Part shown: in pieces, positions 1 through 12,692 of the stretch
Numbering within the stretch: the stretch's first letter is position 1
How the letters are laid out: each line of letters starts with the position of its first letter
Source: Siniperca chuatsi
Lineage: Eukaryota > Chordata > Actinopteri > Centrarchiformes > Sinipercidae
Length of the DNA: 64,000 bases
Reading direction: 5' to 3'
Assembly (NCBI RefSeq): GCF_020085105.1
Contig: NC_058063.1
Span: 14,997,762-15,061,761, forward strand
Notes under the pieces: generated by a model
What the model was told of the DNA's origin: nothing
What the model saw: only the letters and a program-made list of their open reading frames with translations
Databases searched by the model: none
Made by a program: the position numbers and the translations under genes

Positions 1-969
1 ATTAATGAGAGCAGAAAAAGAAATTAAGGAAATAATACTTAGACAATGTGTAATGATGATAGTTCATCACACACACATATGATGGGAGCAAGGAACAGGA
101 GAGAATAACATGCAGCCATGCAAATATATTTGAATTCTTATGCATGGCAGAGTACAGAAAATGTGATGTCCATCTCTGTTTCACAAACAAAAGCAAGTGC
201 ATCCTGAGGATCCAAAGAGGGTGAGAAACCAGAAAATAAAGACTGAGGTTCATGAAATTTGAAAACAATCATTAATTTGTTATTCGTGCTGAATGAAGAC
301 AACTTTCATTCAGGTGCCAGATGATTTTAACATCAACTGTAATACATAAAAAAGAATACAGGCTTTGTTGCTGTCTACTATCATGACTTTTGTACGTTCA
401 AAATGGGGTAATTTGCTCCTATATACATAAACACTCATACATAATGTGCAGTTTATGTAGTCTCCACATTATAAATGTAACTTGCTCCTATACAAATATT
501 ACAGAGCCACTCACTGACATTACAAAGCTGGCCTAGAGCTGCTTTAGGTGAGATCAGGTGAGTTTTTCCACCGCCTTTCAAGTGACACAAAGCATTTGAA
601 ATGATGACAATCAAAAACACAGAAGGCTATTCTAGTGGGCTGACCAAGATAACAACACAAACTAGCCACTTGATATAAAGGACCATGTGTGTGAAAAGTT
701 TGCTCCTCTCCCTTTTCACTAGGCTCTGTCAGTGTGGATCAAACTGTGGCTCACTTTTCATTGCTTTTACACAAAATCCATTCAATGATCACATCTTTCA
801 AATTTCATGAACTGTTTTCTCACTCAAACTCAACCACCACCAAAACTCTCTCTATTTACACTCCATTTTACACACGTTTACATACTATTGTAAAAACTGT
901 TAAACGTATGTTCAAAACATACACATAACTAAAAAGAAATTTTAAAATAATGTATAAACTCCTAACTGG
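1..969. other. Intergenic, nothing recognised
   Basis: AT-rich sequence with only short open frames on either strand. None shows domain similarity, splice-site-bounded exon structure or repeat identity to the rest of the window. Confidence 0.5.
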
Positions 970-1620
970 GACACTGAGCGCCTCATATCTTTCCTTGATG
1001 ACCTCTATTCAAGACTTGTGGCATGTGAGGAAAGGGGGCAGGTGAGGCAGAATCCAGAACATTTTGCAATTGTATAGGACAATGTGGAGTTTCACCTGCC
1101 ACCTCTTCAGTGGTTTATAGACCATCCCAGGATAGTGTCACTTTTCCTTCCACCGTACTCTCCATTCCTCAACCCCAAAGAGGAAATCTTTTCCTCGTGG
1201 AGGTGGAAAGTTTCTGACCACCAGCCACATTATCAGATGTACCTCTTGGACACAATAAATGCTGGATGTCTGGACATATCTGAAGAAGATTGCCAGGGAT
1301 GGATCAGGCATGCGAAAGATTCTTTCCCAGGTGTATTAGACGAGCGGACGTGGTATGATGTGGATGAGAACCTGTGGCCAAATGCAGAAGACAGGGTTGA
1401 CTAGCACTGTTGTATTTCTATATCTGTAGCTGTCCTATACAAGTATGTATAATGAATATCTATAGTTCTGTATTGCATTAGTGGAATTACTTTAGTTTCA
1501 TTGTGTGCACTTGTGTGCAAAAATGGCAACAAAAAAGGAAGCACTATCCATGCAGTAAAGAAGTGACCTTATAAAATACAACTTTATCATTATCATTATT
1601 CTACCACTAAAAGAAGTAGA
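970..1620 (+). pseudogene. DDE transposase remnant (IS630/Tc1/mariner-like), 3' part
   Basis: An open frame from 970 runs to a stop at 1402-1404 but is broken by TAG at 1075-1077, exactly where related transposases read W in a V-W-D-N motif; the D-N follows at once. Downstream come the proline-rich LPPYSPFLNP block and an E that fit the last two acidic residues of a DDE catalytic core, then a conserved end reading DVDENLWPNAEDRVD. The 5' half with the first catalytic Asp is missing. The non-coding tail to about 1620 matches a second copy at 10.88-11.17 kb, which helps define the element's 3' end. Seen: the stop and motifs. Inferred: the exact superfamily. Confidence 0.7.
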
Positions 1621-4234
1621 ATGTTATTATCTTCATGTTTATTACACATTCTGCATCAAAACCATTTGCAACACTTAAATTAAAAGCACATTTTATATGT
1701 CATTAGGTGGGTTGTTGTTTTTGTGAAAGCCATGCAGGTAATAATGCATAATGTTTGAGTCCTCATAAGAAATTCCCAGTACATTGTTCTATTACCTCCA
1801 AATGCACTTGATTGTTCTGATTTGTGTCTAAAGTTCATGGGTGCTCAAAGACTCTTACTTCATATTCACCGCAGATAATATTGTCATTGTAGGATACTTT
1901 TTGGAAATTTTTTGCTTAAAGTTAAAACAGTTTTCCTAACATAAATCCACAATGTTTATTTGATAATTTTCTCATGTAGGTGTATGAATGTGAGTGAATG
2001 TCCTACATCTTTATGTTGCAACAACAAAGTGCAAAACTTGGACTTACAAAACTAATTCTTGGAATACTTTTTCATTGCTATTATTATTATTATTATTTCC
2101 TGTTTTATTTCGTAATATTCTCCCTCCCTCTTGTGTCTGGGAGTTTTGCTTCCTGTCTTTGATTGCTGTGATTGTTTTCACCTGTGTCTCGTTGTCTCCC
2201 CTACCTGAGTGTATTTAGTCTGTGTTCTTCCTTTGTTCTGTGTCAGTTTGTTGTTGTACTTCTGTCAAGCGTCCTGGTTTATTGGTTCCCTTGTAATTTC
2301 CCTGTCTGTGGATTTAGAATTTTGCCTGCTCATCATTGGCCTTGTGTTTCTGTTTTGGACTGCTTACCTGCTGAGAGTTGCTTTGCCTGGCAGTTCAGTG
2401 TAAGCTTTTTTTTAACAGTAATCTACACCAGCTCTGCCTGCTAGTCTGCATTTAGGTCCTGTTTCCTGGCATTCCCTGTTTCCTGGCTTGACTAATCGTA
2501 ACAGGTTGACATTTAATTTTACACACTTTAAATGTAAAAGCTAACAGATTTTTTTGAAATCCATTTTACTGTAATGGAAGAAAGCAACAATGCTGAATTT
2601 CATTGTTAATTTATTGAGATATTTGACAGATATTTTAAAAGTGAGCAGTTTATCACTGTTGGTCTGTTTCAGAACTGTTAAGTTCTTTATTTTTTGGGTG
2701 TTCCTCAAAGGAAATATTATATGTAGTCAGCTATTCACATAAGGACCAATATGTGATAGTAGTACACTTCAGGTCATAATATTTCATTCTGTGTGTTCAA
2801 AAGGTCAATATAATTTTGGAAAGCTGGAACAGCATTGGTTATGAGCTCTTTTCATTACTAATGAAATGTGGAACAAAACAAGGAAAGCCCAGAATATGCT
2901 TTTAAAAATTAGACAGCCTTTCCATACTGTTCCTCTTGGCCCCCATACAACCTCAAATAAATGTCCCATGTTGCCTTGTGGTTGAGCTCATGAAGCGTTT
3001 ATGTATGAATGACTGACATGTATTGGATTCCATATTCAGACAGTAGGGTTTAGTCTCCGTCCAGGTCCTTCTCTTCAAAGGATAGTCCTACATTTTACTG
3101 TGCGGGAGCCCTGAGGTGCAAAACCCAAGACGTTTCAGAAAACGCAACAAATAATTTGGGGCCAGTTTCCAAAAAGTGGGTTTAGTGGAAAGGGGTTATT
3201 TTATGTTTTGTTCCTTTCCACTTTTTTTTTCCTGTTTGTTAGTTTTGGGTGTATTGTCAATATTTTGGTGACATTTGATCAATGTGTGATTTTGTTTTAT
3301 CAGAATGGTGTCACCAACAGTTTGACTGTAAAATGTTTTTAAATTTAAATTGACAAAAATACCCAGTCTGAAACATGTGATATCAGTGCCTCAATATTTG
3401 AAAAGGTGATTGGGAAACCATGTCTCTCTAGTGGCGCAGTCAGTAAATCACCTTCTCTGGGGATACAAATGTCCAGGTTTTACATTCCCTGGCAGCCAAG
3501 TCCAACTTGCAAACACTGTGGCAATTCATGCATGTGGTAAGTGTTCATTGAGGTCATTAAGTTGAAAGATGCCTGTTGTGACCACGTGAAAATTTCTTAT
3601 TTTTCTGTTAGTGTTTGTGTAGCAAAAGCCGTAAGACCTAGATTACAAATTCCATCCACTACGCAAGCAAATATGACACTCATTAACCTCAAGGTGACCC
3701 TGTAATCAAGTTTACATTTTTGCAATAATCTCCACAACAGTTCAGCCTAGAGTCAAAATTCTTTCATCATTTTAATCTCTCAAGTCTTCTGCGTCTTTGC
3801 TCCACTGGTCTTCTGCTCTAAAAATGTCAGCTAAAAATTGCTATTTGCCAATCGTCCCAAAACTTAGTCAGGATCATCTACAGATTTCACTGATCTTAAG
3901 TTTTGATACGTCAGTCCGTTTCAATTGTACAAGCCAATTCAATTTTTATCAAAATAGCAACAAATGTCATGTGAAACACATCTTTACTGAAGGTCATAAG
4001 CAACATCAAATGTTTCTGAAAGTAGATTTATATACCTCATCAGCATATAGCATCAGCATACAGTGATCACCACGATTACTTATTTGAAAAAAAAATAATA
4101 AAATCAAGAGTTTTGCTTATCAAATAAGAAATAAGCATCCAAATGCTCGCAATCTGCTTGGACCCTGTTATTGCTGCTTGCAGCTATATTTTTCCTTTAA
4201 TTTTTTTTTTTAAATCAAATATTTCCTCATCAGG
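1621..4234. other. Intergenic, mostly unannotated
   Basis: No gene recognised. About 2080-2510 is T/C-rich with repeated CCTG-rich phrases like the non-coding ends of fish retroelements; 3420-3620 and 4080-4230 are low-complexity or AT-rich. The short open frames here have no supporting features. Confidence 0.4.
2080..2510. repeat. Probable retroelement tail / LTR remnant
   Basis: Pyrimidine-rich stretch with recurring TGTTTCCTGGC and CACCTGTGTCTCG phrases typical of interspersed fish retroelement ends. Assigned from composition and phrasing only; no coding domain accompanies it and no target duplication was found. Confidence 0.35.
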
Positions 4235-4924
4235 TATGGAATGCCATTTAGTCAACATTAAATAAATAAATAAATAAATAAATATGCCTATGAAATGAGT
4301 CAATTTGGTTCAATAAATAGGTTTTTATTTCATGGGACTTTTATTTCATAATGCCACAGTTTCATTTGTTATATTCAAATGAAGGGGGTGTGGTTATCTC
4401 ACAGAGCTGCAAGACTTGATAGAATACCTGCTAGAGGCGTAAACAGCAACACTCCCCCGGTGCTCCGAGCTCCCAGTCCAGGTAGAGTCAGCTAATAGGA
4501 CAGCTAGTGTCACGGCTAACTAGCTAATGGCAGCTAATGTTAACGGCATTCAGCGGTTACTTTAGCAACAAGTAAAGCTATCTGTACATCGGGAAACTCC
4601 ATAAGTCACCAAGAGTTGAGGCAGAGCAGGGTGCCAGGAGCCAAACCCGGCAAGAAAACCACCTCGGTAACGTTACTGGATTCCCTGTCAAGTCGTGCAA
4701 ACTGGCCTCCATCTTCTCTGAGGCTGTGTCCGATCTTGGGCTCTGTGAGATAACCACCCCCCCTTCATTTGAATATAACAAATGGAAATGTGGCATTATG
4801 AAATAAAAACCTATTTATTTATTGAACCATATTAACTCATATATATGTATTTCATAGCCATATTTATTAATTTCATAGGCATATTTATATATTTATTTTA
4901 TATTGTCTAAAATGGCATTCCATA
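4235..4924. mobile_element. 690-bp non-autonomous inverted-repeat element (MITE-like)
   Basis: The element opens with TATGGAATGCCATTT and closes with its reverse complement. Imperfect arms of about 170-180 bp (4235-4406 and 4741-4924) pair along their length, down to GGTTATCTCACAGAG facing CTCTGTGAGATAACC at the inner ends. The outermost TA on each side fits a TA target duplication. The 334-bp centre has no transposase. Arms contain AAAT/ATTT runs. Family not assigned. Confidence 0.75.
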
Positions 4925-5359
4925 ATTAGGAGGCGAAGTGCACTCAACCTACATCTTTGTTGCTTTTATCAGACTGGTCAACACGTGCTCCGCTTATGTG
5001 CAGTTTGAAGTACAATATGTGCTCATACCATTATCCGTTATTCACTATGATCCAACCTTTTGCATATCCTTCCAGTCTTGCATGAAGGTTTGACATTTGT
5101 ATGTAAATGTGTAAATATGGTTTTATCAGACTGGTTCACAAACTTAAACTTGAAGCCAAAGCCACATCTCGTATGTTTTATTTTGAAGGAAATTTCATTA
5201 ACACACATCACTCAGTAGTATTGATGATGAAGGACAAAACTCTTCTATGACTACAGGATGTAGAGGACAGTGATAATAGTGTACTGTATGTATTAGCAGA
5301 TAGAGAATCAACATTCACCAAGGATTACAGATAAACAGAAGGACAGTTGGATTTCACTT
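4925..5359. other. Spacer and lectin 3' flank
   Basis: No coding feature. The part next to 5360 is likely the 3' UTR of the minus-strand lectin gene; the rest is AT-rich spacer. Confidence 0.4.
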
Positions 5360-8024
5360 TTAGAGCTCAGTCTTTTTTCTTCTTCTTTTTCCCTCCTTGT
5401 GGAAGACTCTCCCATCAGGCTGCTCTCTCCACTTCAGGGTGACTCCACTCACTCCTTTCTCCTTCAGTCTGTCCTGGAGCTGGGAAACACAAATGGCAGC
5501 CGTTTTGAAACAATCGTACACTTTTTTTGTTTTCTTGACATAAAAACCTTTAGGTTACAAAGTAACTGTTTTGTGATCATCAGACAAACGTCTGTCTTAT
5601 GATTCAGTGATCCTGACATAGCAATCATTCTGTAATCACAGTGTGACCACGGGACCACTAAGGTTGTTCTGCCAAAATCAGGATTTTTTCCCTGATCTCA
5701 AGAAAACACATACAATTATGCCTGGAGTGATTATTAATAAAACCAGTCACTTAGTTTCATCCTAACCATGATAATAACTTCTACTCACTGGCTGCTTTAC
5801 ATTCTACTCCGTTGAGCCTGCTGGTTTGGTTTTTAGATGCTATCAAACTCTGTAGTGGCAAACCACAGAGCAAGCCAAATAAGCAAAGAAATGTAAATGT
5901 CTTTGTAACTAATTTACATCTGTCCTGGGTGGATTATGGAGACTCACCTTTTTCAGGATGTCTGCTTTCACAGCAGGATCATTCAGATCCACAGAGGAGT
6001 CCTGCGGCTTCATCCTCAGCTTTACTACCTGCCTCATGACTGGTGTGTAGACACAGAGAACAACAACATGCTGTGGCATTACCTTTGTGATGCCAAACTC
6101 ATATATGTAAATGAGCACAATGTTTGAGTACAGTTTAACATCAGTTACAATGTAATGCAGTATTCTCTCTCTTCCACTGAAGCATAGTAAACTACTCACC
6201 AGGAGGTGGAGGGACGCTGTAGCAGACAAATGGTAATCTAGTTTCACAGGGAAGAAACTTCCATCTTCCTGAATTATCCAAAGCTGCAACACCACATGCG
6301 ACACTCATCGAGTCAATTAGGTTTTCATTGTTACCCCAGTATCTGAATGAGGAGCCACTCCCATCAGACCAGTAAATGTTTGGATCTCTGAACAAACCAA
6401 TCCATGCCCAGTTAGAAAGCACCAAGTTCTGGAGCTTCTGGCTCTCAGCGGCGTTCCTCACAGTGGCCAGGTCTATGAAGTTCTCCCTGCAGTACCTCTG
6501 AGCACGGGACCAGTTCATTCTTTCATTCAAAACAACAAATTCAGGATCCAGCTGTGTCCCTGCAGTTAGAGGGAATGGGGAATTGTTGAGTTCACATTCT
6601 GAATTTTGAAATAATCTTTTTTCCAGATCAACATATGCCATGCTATATCCTTACCTCTGTAACAGATAAATGGATATTCCCTAGAGCAACCATCATCCCA
6701 CCACCCTCCATCATTTCCAACGCTCACACAGAACTGATTAGCTGAGTAAAAGTCTGGTTCATTGTCATTATAGTTATCCCAGTTCCTATATTCAGCTCCT
6801 CCCCCTCTGTAGCCATCTGACCACCTCCAGTCAATTATAGTGTACAGGCCAATCCAGACCTTAGAGCTGCGACCAAAAGATGAAACTGTGTTGATAAGTT
6901 GGTTAATTTCTTCATTGTTTTCAATGGTGGCCAGGTCTGTGTACGTCTCTCTGCAGTAGATCTGAGCTTCATTCCAAGTCTTTAAATCAGCAACATAGTG
7001 GTACTGATGGAGAAGGCATGAGGAGATGTTGCAGCCTGTGAGGGGAACAAGTGTCTGATTTGTTAAAGGTTGTATCCACAGTCGGAGTCTGTCTGTTAAT
7101 GTCTTTTAACCTGTAAGTGGCTCAGACTATTTTTTGGTTTGATGAACAATTCTGACATACAACTGAGATTCCAATTCATTAGCGCTGCAAAACTGTATGT
7201 TGTTGTACAAACTATTATCTCCAGTGTTGTTGGATTGTTTAAATTTGTTGGGCTGCTTGGATCCTTATTTACTTATTTACTGCCATCTAAATATGATTTT
7301 AAAGGTTTATTACCAATTTACCTGTAGCAGCTGACTAATTGTGGGCAGGTCACTATGGATTAAGCAGGATTGTGTCCATGAATTGATCGCCGCTGACTAA
7401 TTTTAGAATCGGGTTGAATTTCTGGCACATCATTGGAAGTCTGTGGGACTGAGAAGTGAAATGGAGCTGTTAGTAACCCTCTCCTGGGTTGTGGTGAGGT
7501 AGTCTGAGGCCAAAGATGCTATTAAAGACAATGGTGGAAAATAACTAACTACATTTACTCAGGTAGTGTACAAAGTACCATTTTGAAGTACTCATACTTT
7601 ACTTAAGTATTTCCATATTCTGTTACTTTTTACTTCTACTTTCCATTTCAGTGGAAAATGTTGTGCTTTTTACTTCACTACATTTATCTGATAGTTAGCC
7701 TTGCTTGTTATTTTTCATGTTCAGATTTCACATAAAAACCCACACGAAAAGCTTGTAAAATACATAGTTCAGAATTTAACCAGTGGCTCCCACATCTATG
7801 GTTTGTGGCCTTAACAAAAAAAGCAGTTAGGGCCTTTTGTCATGTTTCAGATGTCTGAAGCAATTCCATCAAAGACACATTTCCCCTCTAAACTTCTCAC
7901 ATGGTTTATTTTATTTATTATTTCAGTATTAGCGTATTATACAATAAGTCAGACATAAAAGAAATTAAAGAATTCACTTACCTGAGAGATACAAGACACC
8001 CAGTAAGATCCTCTCCATCATCAT
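5360..8024 (-). CDS. Two-domain secreted C-type lectin (fish mannose-receptor-like)
   Basis: Five exons with GT-AG introns and consistent phases: 7982-8024, 6655-7035, 6200-6559, 5948-6039, 5360-5479 (331 codons plus stop). The first exon gives a short hydrophobic signal sequence (MMMERILLGVLYLS). Two C-type lectin domains follow, each on its own exon. Domain 1 has WIGL, an EPD in the sugar-specificity loop and WWDDGC. Domain 2 has WIGL and WSDG but no EPN/QPD or WND motif, so it probably does not bind calcium-dependent sugar. The C-terminal exons give the DLNDPAVKADILKK helix and a basic end (KRRRKK) common in fish lectins of this group. It probably acts as a secreted or surface pattern-recognition lectin. 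Three ATGs sit in tandem; the first was taken as the start. Confidence 0.85.
7531..7760 (+). repeat. Common teleost interspersed repeat
   Basis: Matches other copies in the window at about 12.09-12.24 kb (reverse), 15.66-15.86 kb and 18.35-18.56 kb. All share ACATTTACTC, GTACTT.TACTT and TTTTTACT(T/C)CACTACATTTATCTG. It lies in intron 1 of the lectin gene. Non-coding. Confidence 0.7.
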
Positions 8025-8339
8025 GCTGCTCTGTGGACTGTGTGTGTTTCAACGTACCGCACTAAAAGGAAATTCTTCCGACATCATTGACGTCATTAGG
8101 CAAATCTAAGTCAACACCAGGTCCTCTTCTCTGTTAGTGATAAAGGTCACAAGTATGTTGCACTCTTTATGCAAAAACTATTGTGATCAGTCGGTGTTTT
8201 GTTAATTTTTAACAGGGGAGAAAGCACCCCACAACTACACGTTGCTACTTGTCACTTTGATCATGAAGGTGACACTATAGAGTATATAGGCTACAATGTA
8301 GTATAGAATTTAATATATATGGTATATAGTTTAAAGAAT

Positions 8340-8395
8340 ATGGCTGCTCTCTCCATTTTAGGGTGACTCCCCCTCTGTGTCCCAACGGACCCTGA
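8340..8395 (-). pseudogene. Relic last exon of a lost C-type lectin paralogue
   Basis: Read on the minus strand this encodes GGVTLKWREQP, which matches SGVTLKWREQPDG in the last exon of the intact lectin at 5.36-5.48 kb. Frame and splice context are lost on both sides and no lectin-domain exons remain nearby. It suggests a former tandem lectin copy. Confidence 0.6.
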
Positions 8396-10599
8396 GAGCT
8401 AAGGGGAAAATTGTAATAGAACTGTTTTACTTGACTAAAACTATTTCCTACATCAACCAGAATGCCTTTCAATACCTGCAAAAGACAGGTGTGAATGTGT
8501 TGCTTTCAAAGATCAACGTATGGGCAGAGACATTTTGTTATTTTGCTATTATTATGTAAATAATGGGGCAACTATGTACAGGAGACCAGGGAGGACATGT
8601 ATAATTATTTGTCATGTTCTCTATTTCTTTCATTTAAAATTAATTAAAATTAAATAAAATAAATAAATAAATGGGGAGTTAAATTTCTATTTGATCTTAA
8701 TCATGCAATGATTATTTGCAGTTACTAAAACACAAAGCTCTTTATGTCAAGACATTTTTAATGTATTTATTTATTGCAATAAAACACTCAGGAAAATAGT
8801 CATTAAGATGCAAATGAGCCCAGCCGCAGTTCATCTGATTTGCATTTTTCATGAAGTGTCTGGAAAGTACTGAAGCCGCTGAACTTGAATATTGGTTGGA
8901 AAGAAAACACTTTTAGAAACTGCAAGAGTGTATTCATCCTGCAACACGGAGGCTGTAAGTGAAGAAATGTTACATCTTAAACTTCATTGACGACTATGGT
9001 TCAATCATATCACACTGGACTAGAACTGCTGTGAGCCATTAAAAGTCAAGATTAAGTAGGAGGCCAATGAGGGAAACAGAAAGGTAAAGTTGTGTAAAAA
9101 CTATCAAGTCTTTCTTAAAACAATACTCTGGTGCCCATATGAACACTGAAACAGGTTTTGCTTGTTGTAATAATCCCTCCTCTTCATGCTAGCCATTAAA
9201 AGATCCACTCCTAATGCACTTTCAATGTAAGTGAATGGGGGAAAAATCAATCCTTGCCCAGATTTGTGACAAAACTATATATGTTGTACAGGTCATCATT
9301 TTCCGTTGAATTGCAAAGATTTGGATTAGCCATATTTGGTACAAAATTTCCTCTGTTAGTCAATAAATATTGGCTAAGTGTAGTTGATGACTATTGAAAT
9401 GAGACAAGAGGCTACATGAATTCATTCCAGATATTCCAGATACAATAACAGACTCTTACCACTATTTCATTATTGTGACACAAAACTATTTACAACATCA
9501 GAATACATCTGTACAATGTGTGCAAATGGATGTTAAGCCCTGACTGTCTAATCATGCCTGACATATCAATAAGGGAAACTTGGATCACACTTTATTTTAC
9601 TGTACACTTAGCGCATTAATGGAAAACACAAATGTAAAAATCACAGGACACATGCAAAATGGACACATGATGCCCTATGACCTAGGTATCAGACAGGTCT
9701 CAATCTGCAATCTATCCACGCAGTTAAACATTATGTTAGAGCCTGCTTAAGAGACCTAAGTTAACTGGCGATAACCAGCTTGGTTGTACCACTTCTTTCA
9801 GGCCCAAAATGTCTTAGTAAATGACTGGAATGCTGGATAGCAACCGAGTGTATGTGCTGCAGTTTGTAGGAGAATCTGGTGGTACCTCACATAGTCTGAG
9901 GGAGACTCAAGACTGGGTTCAAGAGCCTCGCCCAGTTTAACGAGGCAGTATCGAGCCTCAAATATCCCTCAAATAATGGACAAACTTGAACTTGACTTGA
10001 ATCCTTATAATACTCAGGCACCATGATCAAGGACAAACCTGCAGTACATATCAAAATGTTATTGATAAACTAGCCGTGACGTTGAGGCTGTTAAATAGAA
10101 ATCTATTTTTCAGATCCTCCTAACAGAGTTGTGGAGGCAAATTTTCCTTAGCCCTTCTTAACGTGATGTCAAATAAGTGACAGAAATGTTGTGCTGTTGT
10201 TCATGGCAATGCTTTTCTTAATGATGAATGCTTATGCAAAAATTAAGTGTGTGTGGAATTAATCAACTCTGAAAAAATAAACAATATTTTTATGATTACA
10301 ATTTTTATTTATATATACTGTATTTTTATATATATTTTATATATAACATATTCATTTTAAATTTGTATTTTATATATTTTCATATATATTTTATTTATAT
10401 TATTTTCTTTATAGTCTTATTTAGTGTGTGGGAGGAAACCGCAGCACCCAGGGTAAACCCATGTGGACACGGGGAGAATCACTAAGCCACCCTGTATTGT
10501 CACGTCACTGCTGTCTGCCACTGGCATCTGAGGAAAACACTGTTGATACCGGGTTGTTGGTAGGCTACTCTGCTACTCCAGGCCTGTGAGTAGGAAATT
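8396..10599. other. Intergenic, nothing recognised
   Basis: No exon with supported splice sites or recognisable domain. Contains an AT-rich tract at about 10.29-10.40 kb (repeated ATATATTTT). The small ORFs here have no supporting features. Confidence 0.45.
10293..10405. repeat. AT-rich simple repeat
   Basis: Imperfect repeats of TATATATTTT/TTTATAT over about 110 bp. Low complexity with no coding potential. Confidence 0.7.
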
Positions 10600-10605
10600 T
10601 CTTCT

Positions 10606-11175
10606 TTATTCTCCTTGGAGATCAGTTCCATCATTACCAGGTCTCAAAACAGTGGTGGGCCTTAAAAACAGCAAACATCGCTTCAATTCCTGGTGAGACC
10701 CAGTCAAAAAAAGCTTGAATCCTTTCTTGTGCTCTGGAAAAAACAGCTGCAATTCTTGCTCGGGCACTCTCCAGAGCAACCCAGAGTAGACCTTGCTCCG
10801 GCTCTGGATCATAGGCCCTGGAAATATCAGCTTCACTATCTTCTCTGGTCATGGGAAAAGCATCTGCAATTCTTGCTCAGGCCCTATGAATGAGAACCTG
10901 TGGCCAAATGCAGAAGGCAGGGTTGACTAGCACTGTTGTATTTCTATATCTGTAGCTGTCCTAAAGTATGTAGAGTGAGTATGTATAGTTCTTGTTTGCA
11001 TCAGTGGAATTACTTTAGTTTCATTGTGTGCACTTGGAATTACTCTTACTGCAAAAATGGCAAAAAGAAAAACCTATTGAAGCATATTGCAGCATTTCTG
11101 TGTCCTTTATTGAAATGTAGCACAATCCATGCAATAAAGAAGTGAGCTTATAATAAATATTCTACCACTAAAAGG
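10606..11175 (+). mobile_element. Second copy of the DDE-element 3' end, with fused unknown segment
   Basis: From about 10884 the sequence matches the end of the transposase remnant at 1363-1620, including codons for NLWPNAEGRVD, the stop and the non-coding tail. Upstream, 10606-10880 contains a repeated phrase (GCAATTCTTGCTC, twice, about 120 bp apart) and overlapping minus-strand open frames with no recognised domain. It is a truncated copy joined to unrelated sequence. Confidence 0.6.
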
Positions 11176-11394
11176 AACCAGTAATTTTACTGAAAAAAAT
11201 ACTTAAAATAATATTGTTAAATACTATAAATTTGTATGCAAAGTTTTGCAATTTATATGGTTTATACAGCATGTTCTAAATACTGAAATATTGTATAGGC
11301 CTATGAATATAGTTTATGTTTAAGCCTACTGTGAAACTAATTGAGTGTGCAAAGGGGGTATTCTTTTGTTTATTGAAAGATAGTAATGCTGGTT

Positions 11395-11785
11395 TTGTCG
11401 TATGGGGTGCAGTATGTGGACCCAAATGCAGACGACCAAGAAGCAGTATGAAGATGAGGTAGCCGGATGACTACAGTGTTTATTGGGGTGAAGTAGCTTA
11501 CAGACAGGTACAGGCAGACAGACAGGTAGGCAACAAACAGGTAATAGGCAGGTAGGCAGATACAGGTCCAGGTAGTAGGAAATGGGTTACCGGCTGGCAC
11601 TGGTAGAAACCAAGAAAAGAGTCCAACAAGGCTAAAATAATCGGAAAGGGAGCATGGAAAGTGTAAAGTCCAAAATCCAGACACAGTCCAAGGGAGACAA
11701 AGAATCCATACAAACAAACTCACGGTAAGGAATGCTGGAAACTGGGCATGGGAAGAAGGTACCACGGAAAATGTGCATAACGGCG
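11395..11785 (-). repeat. Probable retroelement-derived interspersed repeat
   Basis: Contains GTGGACCCAAATGCAGACGAC followed by CAGG(T/C)AGGCA-type repeats and GTCCAAAATCCAG phrases, a pattern typical of dispersed fish retroelement ends read in reverse. The open frames across it look like low-complexity translations. Assigned from pattern only. Confidence 0.4.
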
Positions 11786-12692
11786 GGCCGGACCCCCCCT
11801 ACAGTTTTACCATAATGAACCTAACGTCTGGCTCCAGCTAGTGATTTTTGTCCTTTACTCATCCTCAACCCGTCCCTACGAGCCGAGACACTAGTTCAAT
11901 ATTCATACCACTACCCTGTGACCACTAAGCAGGCTGCAGAGGTTACACCAGCATAGCTTTGTACAACTCAAGCCTGAGCAGGTATAATCATCCACAATAA
12001 CGGGAAGCACCTGTGTGGGTATGCAGGTCCTTTAATCTATAATAATGAATCATATTTTACAGTTGATCGTATGTTTTGTATGTAAAATCAAAGTAAATAG
12101 TCTCTATAGCTGTTAAAAACCTGTAGTGGAGTAAAAAGTACAACACTTTCCTCTAAAATGTAGAACATCAAAATTGTACCTAAGTACAGTACTTGAGAAA
12201 ATGTCTCTAGTTAATTTCCACTGCTGGTCATTGAAGGCTACTTTTGGAAAGTTTTCTCAGCGCAATGAAAGCTAATAACTACACTAATAATGGTTTTACT
12301 AACATAATTACATGACATCCAGCCTATTTGATGATTTACCCAAATACTGCAGCTGCATGTAGGTGACTGAATGTCCAATCACTGTGCTGTACTTACTGTA
12401 TTTAAAACAGTGAAACTTTATTTTATTTATCCATCTGCAATACCAAGCAAAACATTTAATCAAAACAAAACATGGCTGATCACAATCAGTTTATCTGTCA
12501 CAGTTGATAGCAGCATATGATCGACGGCCAACAGTGTGAAAAGAATTAGGATTGCATAAGTCTTTCTAAAGATGGAATCAAACAATATTTTCAATGTGAG
12601 TCACATTTAAAAAGCATAAACATAACAAAACATAAGCTATTCTAAGTGACAAAACACACGTATCACTTGAAGATACAGATATTATCATTTCA
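11786..12692. other. Intergenic spacer with one interspersed repeat
   Basis: About 12090-12235 is a reverse-oriented copy of the ACATTTACTC/GTACTT repeat seen at 7.5 kb. The rest carries nothing recognised. The sequence next to 12692 is probably the 3' UTR of the USP gene. Confidence 0.5.

Noticed and set aside
2172-2444. Hydrophobic 90-codon plus-strand frame
   Set aside because: Pyrimidine-rich repeat sequence translates into Phe/Leu/Ser-rich strings in several frames; no start context or exon structure.
5909-6304. 131-codon minus-strand frame within the lectin gene
   Set aside because: It reads through intron and out-of-frame exon sequence; the spliced lectin model explains the region with consistent phases.
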